A stretch of 64,000 nucleotides of DNA from Istiophorus platypterus (lineage: Eukaryota > Chordata > Actinopteri > Istiophoriformes > Istiophoridae): the NCBI GenBank assembly GCA_016859345.1, contig CM029128.1, positions 21,827,604 to 21,891,603 on the forward strand. Direction: 5' to 3'. The notes beneath the pieces were generated by a model. That model was given only the letters and a program-made list of their open reading frames with translations. It had not been told where the DNA came from and did not search any database. The position numbers and the translations under genes were made by a program. This document shows, piece after piece, positions 11,901 to 25,100 of the stretch; position 1 is the stretch's first letter; each line of letters begins with the position of its first letter.

Positions 11901-14900
11901 GTGGCCCAAGCTCTGAAGTCCTTGGCCTCAGCTGCCAGAGGAGTTGCGGCCACCACAGGTGACTCGCCGGCACGCAATGCCATGCTGGACTGTGCCAGTG
12001 ATGTTATGGATAAGTCAGCCAACCTGATCGAAGAGACCAAGAGGGCTATCGCTAAGCCAGGAGACGCAGAGAGTCAGCAGAGGCTGGCCCAGGTCAGACG
12101 CAGACTCAGGGACAGGGCGGGACAAGTACAAGTGTGGGAGGGTCAGTAGTGCAGAGGGCTTTGTGGTGACTGCTACAGCGGGTCAGCCCTGACTGATCAA
12201 TCCATCACAGATAGGTACATCAGATTTAATTAAGATGATGTGATTGAGGTATAGTACTGCATCCAGCTTGACAACTAACTACTGTTGCTACAATATGTGA
12301 TTAGAAAAAGAGCTCATATCTGCTGAAGATGATAGAATGAAATTTTTGGCAAATAGTGACATGAACATGAGCTTTTTGTGAAATGAGACTGTTGGCTGTT
12401 TATTAATAAGACAATGATTCAGTCATTGTGAGAATCAACTCGCAGAGACAAGTAATTGAACTCTGTGTGTGTGTCTGTGTGTCTGTGTGTCTGTGTGCGT
12501 GTGTGCAGGTGGCTAAGGCAGTGTCTCAGGCCTTGAACAGATGTGTGAACTGCCTTCCTGGACAGAGGGATGTGGACAATGCTATCCGCACCGTTGGTGA
12601 AGCCAGCAAGGCCCTCCTCGCTGATTCAGTTAGTACAACAGTACCTGTCTGCAATAAAATAGATTGCATTACTGATGATGTATAAATAGAACTGAGATGA
12701 AAGCATTTTTTCCCTTGGTTTTGTGGGTTTCATGGTGAAGATTTTCTTTAACCACGTGTTCAAGAAAGCAGGTTTAGAGAAAACTATGGAGGGCATTAAA
12801 CCCTGTGTTGAAGAAAACACTTAGTTTGCTGTTCAAGAAACTGAGATGACTTTAAATCTGAATCAGTTAGCACAATAATCTGAAGCTAACCTGTTTGCTG
12901 GCAGGTTTCTTTCAGCAAACCCTGAGTTTCTCTCTGCCTCCTCCTGTCGAGCCTGAAGGAGATGTCTGTCACAACATTTCATTTCCTTATTCATAGGAGA
13001 AGATCAGAATCCTGGCTATGTATTAGTTTGTTATCCATTACCTATCTTTAGTAACATTATGTCTTTTACAATCAATTAGCCATCATACAGAGATGGCGAT
13101 CTCATTCAAATATTACACCTGGTAGATTTATCCTCATATTTAAATATTTATTCTAAAAAAACTGTAAGTTTCAACATTTATAATTCATTAATGACCTTTT
13201 TTTCTGTTAATTAATGAATGAGTGGACTAAGGTTGAACAGAGCTTAATTGGGTTAACCCATTGACTCCTCTCCAACTCAGGCTCCTTTAGTGCTGCTGCT
13301 ATTTTTTAAAGATATATTGGCATTGTTGCACATTAATATTTCTGCATCCACAGCTTTAAAATGGAGTTTCTGCTCTTTAGTTACCTCTTGTGAATTGTCA
13401 TATCAGAACTCGAGTGATGATTCCTTATTTCATTCACCACTCTTGCACTTACCTCAGAGTGAAAAACTCAGGGTTGAGTTGAATCAACTCTCAAAATCTG
13501 TTTCCAGTCTCAGGGTTAGTCAACTCAAGAGTTCAGGGTTAAGTTCAGAGTTTGTTAACCTGCCTTCTGGGACAGGACCTAGGCCTAGGGAGCCGGTTGT
13601 TTCTCATAGTTTCATTCCTCTCTTCTTCCTTCTATCTTGCCTTTGGTCCATGACAAATAATAAGAAAACAGAACTATATGGGATGATCCCAAATGTTCTC
13701 CTGATGGGGGCACACTGTAACACAAGTGAAAACTTTAAAGCAGCCATCAATATTTTTGTTTTAACAAAGGATCAAATGAGTGTGCGTAAGTTTTTAGATG
13801 CTGCTTGTAGTGATGAACCCAACTAGAATGATCACAAAATGCAGAATATCTTTTTAAAATCCTTTAAAAATTTCTTTATCCCATTATTTTTGTTTTTACA
13901 ACTCTTTTCCATTTGATTCAGTCTCACCACTTTCACCAGCCTGCTTTCCAGGTGCACCAGGCAGTAGCTTTCAGAGAAGAGCTCTAAAAGGCCACTGTCC
14001 ACTACTTGCTCAGCAGCAGTCAGTAGACAAACACAGTAGGAGACCAGCTGGTGAACATAGTGGAGCATTTAGCAACTAAAGAGCCTGATATTTCCCTCAG
14101 GAGGTTGTAGAGATGAAAAACAGAGTTAAAAGAGAGTGAACTTTGGCTTAAATACATCTGGTGGGGAAAGCACGACTCCAAATGAAATATAATTTTACTC
14201 TATGCCTGTGGGTTGTGTAAATAGGCGACACATGCTAAATCGTTCAACTTTAATAGGTTATGTTTATGAGGATTCTCAGTCATCCAGGTCTTATCCAGAT
14301 TTATAGCTGATTTGTTACTCATATGTTAATTTACCAACATTGCTGTATATCAGAGACAAGGAATTGTTCCATAATTGTTAGAGTAGTAGTGAAAGTTGTG
14401 AAAGGGAATTAAAACTGTTTTTTTAATTCAAGCAATTTAATATAAATTAAAATAATTGAATTAGATTTCATCTTAATTGTTTTTCCAGATGTTAACATGT
14501 TTCTACTGCATGTTTCCCATCCTTTTTAATTTTTTTTTTTTTAACTGTAGTATTTGGTCAGAAACGGCCTTTCCATGAATGGCAGTAATGAAAAATCCAA
14601 AATGTCACATTCTTAATACTCTGAATAGTTTCCCAGAGTATGGTGTCATCCTAACCACCGACATTTTCATTTAGTATCTGTTTCTCCTCTACTACACATG
14701 TCTTCCATGGTTAAAGGCTCTAGCAGCTCTCCTTGTTCTCATCTTATCGCTGTAGTTCCCATCCAGTGGAAGGAGCTTCCAGGAGGTTCAGGCTCAGCTC
14801 AACGAGGTCGCGGCCGGTCTGAACCAGTCAGCCAATGAGGTGGTCCAGGCATCCAGAGGGACAACCCAGGACCTGGCCAGGGCCACCAGCAAATTTGGAC

Positions 14901-17900
14901 AGGACTTCAGTAACTTCCTGGATGCCGGTGTTGACATGGCTGGAACATCCCAGGTCAGTTTTATGAGAGAACACTTGCACACTTATACATTAGTGAAGCT
15001 GCTGTGGCCAGAGGTGAAAAAGGCTTGAAACTTTCAAACAGAGGAGGTGGTCAGATTGCTTTTTCACCTTCTGTAATGTTACTCTTTAACTTCACCAACA
15101 CCTTACCCACTCAAAAAGGAGAATACTGAATTATTGAATTGGTTAGAATGGCAGGTTAGTTATTCTCAGCACTTTAAAATATACAAAATACATCAAAGAA
15201 AATCAGTATTACTGAGCATATGAGTGATGAGCAGATGAACTCTACTTCATGATACATTTGCAAAATAACTTCCTGTGTTTCCATAGACTTGCAGATGATA
15301 CATGATGAAAAACTCCTTTATATCACAGTGAATTTTCAAAATGCATTTGACCATATATTGTATGTGCCTAAAGTTTGGTCTAGTGATATTGGATTTTTTT
15401 CTCAACAAGTCCCATGGGCAGACCCAAACCGTCCAAGCGTTGGTCTGTCTCTGAGTAAACTCTGGAGCAGCAGTTTTGCGGTACAGTTACTATAACTGAG
15501 AAAACTTCTTCCTCTCCTCCAGTCTAAAGAGGACCAGACACAGGTGGTGTCCAACCTAAAGACAATTTCCATGTCATCAAGCAAGCTGCTGCTGGCAGCC
15601 AAAGCTCTGTCCACTGACCCCAGCTCCCCCAATCTCAAGAACCAGCTGGCAGCTGCTGCTCGGTGAGAATAATTTCTCTCTCTTTCTTTGCCAGTCTTTT
15701 TATTTCTACTGTCTATCTGCCTTTTACATCTGAGTCTTTGTGTCCACAGGGCAGTTACAGATAGTATCAACCAGCTTATCACCATGTGCACTCAGCAGGC
15801 CCCTGGTCAGAAGGAATGTGACAATGCTCTCAGAGAGCTAGAGGTAACAACCATTGTACAACCATCCATCTAAATTGTCATATCCCTGCTGTTTCCTCTC
15901 CAGTTGTCTTAGTTCTGGTTATACTGTTCCTAAAATCACCAATTTAAATCAGGCCTATATCCATGAGCAGGCAACTAGGTGGGACTGGTTAATATAACTG
16001 AACTTCAGAGATGATTAATCTTGTCCTGTTTGGCTTTCAGCCTTAAATCAGCTCTGATTTTTTAGGTCATGAAAGTCATAAGAAAAGACTTACTTTAAAT
16101 TTTGTTGTTTTTAAAATGATTAATAACAAGAATAAGGAAAATTAAAAAACCTTGACTTAATGCATGTAGACAGCACAGGTCATGTGACAGTCGGCTGAGA
16201 TGTGCAGGTAAAGTGTGTGTTTAGTGGGTTTTGTGTGTTATGACTGTGTTGTGTCTGTATGCAGTCGGTGAGGGGGATGCTGGAGAACCCGACAGAAGCT
16301 GTCAGTGACCTGTCATACTTTGACTGCATCGACAGTGTCATGGAAAACTCTAAGGTAGAACACACATCACTGCTATTCGTCTACTGCGTTTGCTTTTCTA
16401 CCTTCCCATCATTTGTTCTCTTTTCATTTTTCTTTCATCACCCTGCTCTCATTCCTTTAATTCTTTGCAAAAAAAAATCCAAAAAACAGCAGTTGACTTT
16501 ACTCACAGAAGTTACTGCTTTGCTACATTAAACTGTTAGAGTTTATTTATAAGAGGGATGACTATGTAAAGTGACAATAGTACTTTCCATCAGTCATCTT
16601 GTAAACATTTAGCCCTGTTCTGACCATAGTCCCATTGTCCTTCTGGTCACTGTGCTGTGAAGCAATGTACAAGTTTTCACTGTTTTTAGAAGCGCGGGGT
16701 GTCTTTTGGAATTTGTAGGGTACTAGTGCTGATATAATGCCAAAGATAAGAAGGTCAAGTTCTCAACCTTAAAAAAAAATGACAAAATGAAAAATACAGT
16801 TACTTGTACATAAACATAAGAACTGTTTAAATACAAAATAGTTTTTATTTTGAACTCAAGAGCTGTATGATCAAAGCTTTAGTAAACAAATAATGATTTT
16901 GAACATATGTTTTTTGAACATATGACTGTTTACTGTTGCTTAGTGACTTACTCATCTTTAGAAGCATAGAGAGACAATGAGGAGAGGACATCCTCCAAAC
17001 TAACCCATGCCCCATTGTGATTATCTGATTCTTTGAAAGGTCCTTGGTGAGTCCATGGCTGGAATTTCCCACAATGCCAAGAACTCCAATTTGCCAGAGT
17101 TTGGTGATTCAGTCAGTGCCGGCTCCAAAGCCTTGTGTGGTCTGACTGAAGCAGCTGCACAGGTAAAAATCATTACTGAATGTTATTATTGCTGTAGTCT
17201 AAGAACACTTGGAGACACCAGCTCAGAGAAAATGGGTTTGACTTACAAGGTGTATGTTTGTAACAAGTGCCCTTTTAATACTTAGACAATGTAAACTGAC
17301 TTGTGATCCAATAATGTTCCTAGGCTGCCTATCTGGTGGGAGTATCAGACCCCAATAGTTCAGCAGGTCAGAAGGGTCTGGTAGACCCTGCTCAGTTTGC
17401 CCGAGCTAATCAGTCTATTCAGATGGCCTGCCAGAACCTGGTGGACCCAGCCTGCACACAATCTCAGGTACATACTGGCCTCTCTGCAACATCAAGCTAA
17501 TGGCCAGTTTTATCATCAGTCTTCTTTGTCTCTTTGTGTGGTTGAATAATACCTTGATAAAACCCAGTGCACTGTTTCTCTGCTCAGGTGCTCTCTGCAG
17601 CCACCATTGTGGCCAAACACACTTCTGCACTGTGTAATGCCTGTCGCCTGGCCTCTTCCAAAACTCCCAACCCTGTTGCCAAGAGGCAGTTTGTCCAATC
17701 AGCCAAAGAAGTGGCCAACACTACTGCCAACCTTGTCAAGTCCATTAAGGTTTGTAGTCCTTTTGATATTCATCATTAACTAAATGAAAATCAAATAGTC
17801 TGTGTTGGGTGAAATGAAATGTGTGGTTTGCATTTCTTAGCCCTGGGCTAACCTAAAGGCTGGGTAGCTTCAAACAAACTAGTCTAGTAGTTTAATACCG

Positions 17901-19080
17901 ATTGCCTCCGAATATGTCTATAGATAAGAGTTTATTTAACTGTTCTGTGTGGCAAGACTTGAAGGCTGGACAAAAAGCCTGATGTTATTGAAAAGGACGA
18001 GACGTGATTAACTGTACAAATGGCGATAATGGTGCACAGCTTTAGATACCCACTCCTCTATAGTGCTCATCATTTTGAGCTTGATAGAGAAGTTCCCTGC
18101 CTAACCTGACACCTTCCCACTCCTGACCAATCACTGATTGGACAGGAGTATGATTGGTCAGTGGAAGGAAAGAGTGTGAGACAATGTTAAAAGACTGGGC
18201 AGGCTCAGCTTTTGAAGCATACTGACCCCTTAATCCTGAATCATCATTGTAGTGGGGCACATCTGGAGGTACAGTCGCTCTTCTAATCAAACCACTTTAG
18301 TTCCAGGTTCTTTACACTAGGTGCAATAATTGTCTAAAATGCCATGTCCCCTGTGCAGGCTTTGGATGGAGCCTTTAACCAGGAGAACAGAGAGAAGTGT
18401 AGGGCTGCCACTGGTCCACTGATTGAAGCTGTGGACAACCTGACTGCCTTTGCATCCAACCCTGAGTTTGCCAGCATTCCTGCTCAGATCAGCCCTGAGG
18501 TATGTCCTAAACTAAACACACATTACTTTGGTAAGGCTAATTGTAGGTATTTTTATATGGTACAAAGGGGTAGGTAGGTCCAGTTTAATATAAATTCAGA
18601 GTGTGACCTGATAGTTCACTACCCGATTTGACCATATGTACATGAAATGCATGGAAGCGGTTTGAGTGTGTTATTACAGTTTTTTTGTGCAGACTCTCTG
18701 TTCTGTGCTCAGTGAATGCAGTTGTGTTAGTGAGTGAAGGAAGAGCTCTACTAAGTGCGTGTTCCCAGAGGTCACTGATAACTTTAAGGCTAATATCTCT
18801 TGAGACCTGTCTGTGTCTCTAAACCAAACTTTAGTCTTTCTTAAGCTAGCCTGTCCCTCTCATACTGATTTCCTGTCACCTTCCTCAGGGCCATGCAGCC
18901 ATGGAGCCCATCGTGGCAGCAGCAAAGACAATGCTAGAGAGCTCAACCGGCCTGATCCAAACTGCCCGCTCTCTGGCTGTCAACCCCAAAGACCCCCCTA
19001 AGTGGTCAGTGCTTGCTGGACACTCAAGGACTGTATCTGACTCCATCAAGAAACTTATCACCAACATGAGGTAAAGTCTG

Positions 19081-19138
<58 letters not shown>

Positions 19139-22100
19139 GACTACTACTCTTACCACTACTACTACATAAATGATGGAAAAACTCTGTATCATCAGTCACA
19201 TCACAAGACCAATACGATGCAATATATTATTTTGTTATGCCACCTTAAATTTAGACTCCTGTAATATTACGACAGCAGATGTAGCAGTAATGACACTTTA
19301 GAATAAGGTCTATAATTGTTTAAATATGACTGGAGAGCCCAGAGTGCTGAGGAAAAATAGACATTTCATACTAATTCTGACAGTAAGATCCATTTTCTAT
19401 AATAAGAGTCTAAAAGTGCCCCATTTTTAGTTATCACTTATCATAGCCTCTAATCACTGTATACTTTCTCCACCTTGTATGTTTATTTGAGTAGAGAAAA
19501 GGCTCCTGGCCAGAGAGAATGTGATGATGCTATTGAGGTGCTGAATGGCTGCATCCGTGAGGTCGATCAAGCTTCTTTGGCTGCCATCAGCCAGCAGCTA
19601 ACACCTCGAGAAGACATCTCCATGGAGGTAACACAGACGCACGTGCACACCCATACACACACAAACAGTGTGACAGGTGGAAGATAGGCTTTTTTCAAAA
19701 GCTTTGTCCTCAATTTGTCATCTGAAATTGCCTTGAATTTAAATTTTACTCAGAAATCTTTCCTGAATATTACACAGCAGTTCGAACAGATTGTCATCAA
19801 AAACTGTCACATATGTGTAAGTGTGCAAGTTTGTGAAGTTTGTTAAAAAAAAAAAAATCTTACATAATTTTTTTTTTTTTTTTAATAAGAATGTCCAATT
19901 TTAGTTGGTTGCTTACAAATCCTCTGTCTGTACAAAGGAAGTGATTGAACAAACTGTGTTACTACAACACTCTGATGCATTATTTTGATAATACTTTACT
20001 GCAGGAGATAGTACTGTATATTGCCTTTAGATAATGAGAAACAAATAATAAGAGACTGGTGGGTTAGGGCTTCATCCTACAGCAAGATAATGACCCAAAA
20101 CATTAGAAAAAAGAATTAGACATTGGCTTCCCATGATGGAAGACCAGAATAGTCTCCAGGCCTGAACCACATGGGGCTGGTTTGGGATGAACTGGACAGA
20201 AGGTGAGGCAAAAAACTTACAGGTTCAACACATTCTGTTCTAGAAAGAACTTTACAAGTGTGTTTGACTGCTGGGTGAGTCAAAAATAGATATCAATTTA
20301 AGACTTAAGAACAGTCAAATTCTTTTTTCCTTTTTTGGGGGGTAAAAATGTATATTTATTTGTTATGTGCTCTAATTTCACAGTAAACTTTACACAAACT
20401 GAATTTAAGTAACAACAGGAAAAATGGCAGTGTTCTAAAACTTGTGACAAGTAATGTATGTGGTTACCAAAACTCAAGACTCAACTTCCATGCTCAAATA
20501 TTATGTATTGTTAGTTAATGGAGCATCATTAACTACTACAAGCACAATTAAGGTAGTAATTAACACAGTACAATTGCATCATACTTCACTGTACAAGTGT
20601 TTCTTTCATTTCTACTTTCATTTGTAATCTAAGAAGTGTATTCAGTCAATCAAATTATGAGGGAAAACTGTGTAAGGTAACACAGAGTGGGTTGCTCCTT
20701 GTATTTGTGACAACTATTGTTAACCATAGAGAATGATGGTAAATTTATGCTTGAATTAGGGTACAAGAATTAACCTCACATGTGTGTATGTTGCAGACTC
20801 TCCATGAGCAGATGGCTGCTTCCGTCCATGAAATCAGTAACTTGATTGATCCTGTAGCCGTGGCCGCTCGCTCGGAGGCCTCCCAGCTGGGTCACAAGGT
20901 AAAACACCTGACCGCCCATAACACAGCTGAACCAGTGTAATATTAATGTGACCAGCTGGTGGTCAGTCTAAAGACAGACTAGGGCTACAGTAACATGTAA
21001 AATTTATGGCTGTCACTTTTCCCAAAATAACAAGTGTGAAAAGGTTGGAATGACACAGAATTCAAAATTTTGAACAGTTAAAATATTTACTTTTCCCCCA
21101 AATTCAATGTGTTGAATGTTCAAATTTTGATTAGAAAGTGACAGTGCTGGTTCATTTTATTTCAGAAGCAGTTATGAATTTTTCATCATGTACAATTTGT
21201 TCCCCATTAACTTGAACAGGTATCTCAGATGGCCAGCTACTTTGAGCCCTTGATCATGGCAGCCATTGGCACAGCATCCAAGATCCTCAGCAGCCAGCAG
21301 CAGATGGCTGTCTTAGACCAGACCAAAACCCTGACAGAGTCAGCCCTGCAGATGCTCTACACTGCCAAGGAGGCTGGAGGAAACCCCAAGGTAATGAGTC
21401 TGGTACTCGCCACACAGTGTCCTCTGAAGAAGCTGGTAGAAAAACCTGGCCAAAGGACACAGCCCTTTAGTTTTGAGACTTGTCCCTTGGGGGTGTAACA
21501 AGGCACAGGACCAGTAATATTGTGCATGGAAGAATGCAGTCTATTACTTAACTAATGTTTTGTTTTTTCTTACATAAACAGTTTATAATACCAGGGTTAC
21601 AATTTGCAGTAAATAACATATTCATCCACAACTTTTCTTTTTGGGCTAAAATCTGAACTCCATATTATCATTAGTGTGTGTGTGTATGAAGAAAGAGCTG
21701 TAAGAATGTGTGTGAATAGGTTAATGTTGGTTGTAGTGTAAAGTGCTTTGAGTGGTCGATAAGACTAGGAAAGCGCTATATAAGTGCAGTCCATTTACTA
21801 TTTACCCTTTTTTTTGTTGCTTTCTGTGTTGTCCCTCTCTTTCTATTCCTCTGAATAAATATTTACTATATCGAGAGTTTCCATCAGCTGCAAGCAGAGG
21901 TACATAAGATGTCACTTCTCCTAAATTATTTGCCAGCTGCTGCACATGTACTCACCAACAGCAAATGTTGGACTGCTAAACACTGATGTTGCTGCACATG
22001 AATGTGTTTGTTTGTGGGTGTGGGATAGGGTCTCCTTCCTTTCATACCCTCCTTAATCAGCTCAATGCAGTGCAAGAAATTCAGACTCAACCTAATTCAA

Positions 22101-25100
22101 ATTAAAACTCCTTAAATAGCCTTTTATTGACGATAACCCAAAATTTCATTTTTCCAATTCCAAACATGTTTTATTTGTTTTGTTTATTTAACCATTTTTA
22201 TCCTATATCATTTCAATTTATTCAGTTTCCTTTGCTGCATTTCATTAATTTTTTTTTATAGTGGTGCTAAGTTGATTCAGCAGTCTGGTTGAATTTTTTT
22301 AGAAATAACCACTCAAATTTTTTTTTTTTTTATCCAGGCAGCACACATGCAGGAGGCCCTGGAGGAGTCAGTGCAGATGATGAAAGAAGCAGTAGATGAC
22401 CTGGGCGCAACTCTGGCTGAAGCTGCCAGTGCAGCTGGTGCTGTAGGTGGCATGGTGGACTCCATCAATGATGCCATCAATAAAATGGAAGACCAACCCA
22501 CACTTGAACCTGAAGGCACCTTTGTGGATTACCAGACTACCATGGTTAAGACAGCTAAGGCCATTGCTGTCACTGTACAAGAGATGGTAAGGCATTTTTA
22601 TAATTATCCAGTAGGCATAGCTCTGATGACTGGCTACCACCTTGAAATAAAGTTACATTTTTTTTTTAAAAACTGAAGAGGCACTAAATAGCAAACCCTG
22701 GTATTATAATTACATCACTTCGCATTTTAAGTAGTCCAAAAAAGAAACTAGCCTTACATGCTGTTACATTATGTGGTTAAAGCAGCACCTGGATAATGCA
22801 GTGGTTAAGACCAACCAGTTATTAATTAGAGAGTTGCACCTGAGGTTATGCATAGCTTGGAAGCTGCTTCACTGATACATTCCTAGAATTCTTCAGTGGC
22901 AGATCCAGTCCTGCCCCCTGTTTATCTGGAACCAGCCCTGCCCCTGAATGAGGCTCCACATCTTGTGATAGTATCAGGTTCCACCCGTCCCCATTAGAAG
23001 TCATTTCCCCTGTCATGGTGCAGTCAAACTGAAATCCACTTGGTGAATTGTACACCCATGATGTGGGTTGTAAATATTACCTGAAGCGTGGTGGAGCCAG
23101 ACAATTTTCACAGGGGTGGTTTTTCTGCATCCGCACTACAGAGTTTTAATTACAGCAAAATGTGTGTATCTAAATTAAGCTCGAGGCAAGTGCTAAAACA
23201 CAACGGTCCAAGACTGAGTGAGTGAGTGATAAAGTTACACCATTGTTCAGTCGACTGCCACTTGACCGAGCGCTGGGGGTGCACCATTGGCCAACAAGCA
23301 ACACGTTGGATTTTCTCCAATCGCCGTTGCTCTCTTAAAGTTAATCGGAAAGGACTAATACATAATCATAGGGCATTTACAGGCAGTGTTGCCAAATTAC
23401 AACTTTTGCTAGAGTTACAGACTTCTCAGAGTCTTTTCTTAAAAAAATCACCTTACCACAAATATAGTGACTTTTTGGACAAACCTTTACTACTTTCTGT
23501 AGAGGAGTCACCAGTATTGCTCCTTCAAGAGCGAGGTTGATCTTTCCATTTGCAGGCACATATCTCTGAGTCTCATTTAATTGACCGGACAGCAGCTTAC
23601 ACAGACGTGAATGAGCTTCTAACTTTTTCTCTGATCGTTTTACAAGTAAATAAAGCCAAAATCACAGCGCAGAAATTGTCTTTAACTATGTATTTTCACA
23701 TGTATGCTGATTTTGTCAGATGATGTTGCAGTTAAAAAGTAAGGATTGTAGTGCAGAGCTGCATGTTGAAAATAGCTTGGAAGTGACTAATATTGACTAT
23801 GTAGTCTTCATGGGCCATGTTTCAGTCACTATTTCGTACTTGTTCTGCCATCTGGCAACGAAAAAAATACAGTGTTTAATTACTATATATTTGAGCACAG
23901 AGAGTAGGAGAGAAACAAACAAAAATAGGGCAGGCAAGTCATATACTAGGTTTTGACATAGTCTTGTTACTCCCCTTCCTCTTCTGAAAAAGGAAGGGTT
24001 GCAATTCATCAGGTACAGAGGTTCTTTTTCCCATTGATTCTCAAGTTAACTGCAGAAGGAGAATCCTACAGTAGTTGTTCTACAAAGACTAGAATTAGAA
24101 ATGCTAGAGTGTTACTGGTAATGCTAACCCACATTACCTGTTGCTGCATCTTCACATTAAAAGCATTCCATTTCACATAACACCGAGTAACTGCTACTGT
24201 GAAGCAGCCTTAGGAAATGCAATTCATTTGTCACTGACATTTTTGCCATTATCATCTGGGGAAAGAAAATTCTCAACGATCCTTGCACAATGTTTTTCTC
24301 AACAAGACATGGATATGTTGGGAACTTTTTTTGCACAATTCAGTTTTAATGATGATCAGCAGGAATGTTATGAGGGGAAATAAACACAGTGTGGCTGTTT
24401 TATGATTTAACGGAAAACTAGTGCAGGAGTTCCATATGAAAACCAATAGCTATTTTATACCTCGCATGACTGAACCTATCCTTCATTAAATTAAATCCAT
24501 TCATGAAACCGTTAAAACTATTGTCAGTTGTGAGAGTAGAGAAATGATTAAGCACCAAAAAAAATAAGCCAGACTTAAGCCAATCAAGGCCACCCTCTGG
24601 TTCCACAATTACCTGCAGGAAGTAGCATGGCTAATGGATTAGAAACAGCAGTTCACAAAGTTGTTAATTATATAGTATTCTATCAAACATTTCAGTGTCA
24701 TTAACCTCTATCACTGTCCTTTCACCTCCTACAGACAAAGGGCATCCCTTCCTTTCTGCAGCTCATTCACCCCTCAGTTATAAAAAAAAGAATATTACCA
24801 AACTGTCTCCTGAATAAGAGGTCTGTCCCACCCAGCATTTGCTACCAAATGCAAACTGGAAACAAATGTGCCTTGTTTCAGAAACAAATGTATGGAAAGT
24901 CAATTTCAGTCTGACTGCACCAAAACTCTGCCCATGTGAGCTGCATCAGACCTTGCCCCTGTGACAGTCCAAGCCTCATCCCTGTTTTCTCCACCATCCC
25001 TGACCCAATGATATTTCAAGGCCTTGACTGTGACAAAGTCAGGATCTGCCCCTTTAAAAATGCAGCTTGCCCTCTTTAGTGACATAAAGTTGGCTGCTGA

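Noticed and set aside
13290..13826. 178-codon open frame in a talin intron
   Set aside because: No similarity to a protein I know, low-complexity GAGTTG words, and it lies within a probable transposon relic.
18885..19199. - strand frame with a poly-serine run
   Set aside because: A shadow of the talin exon plus the CTA repeat.
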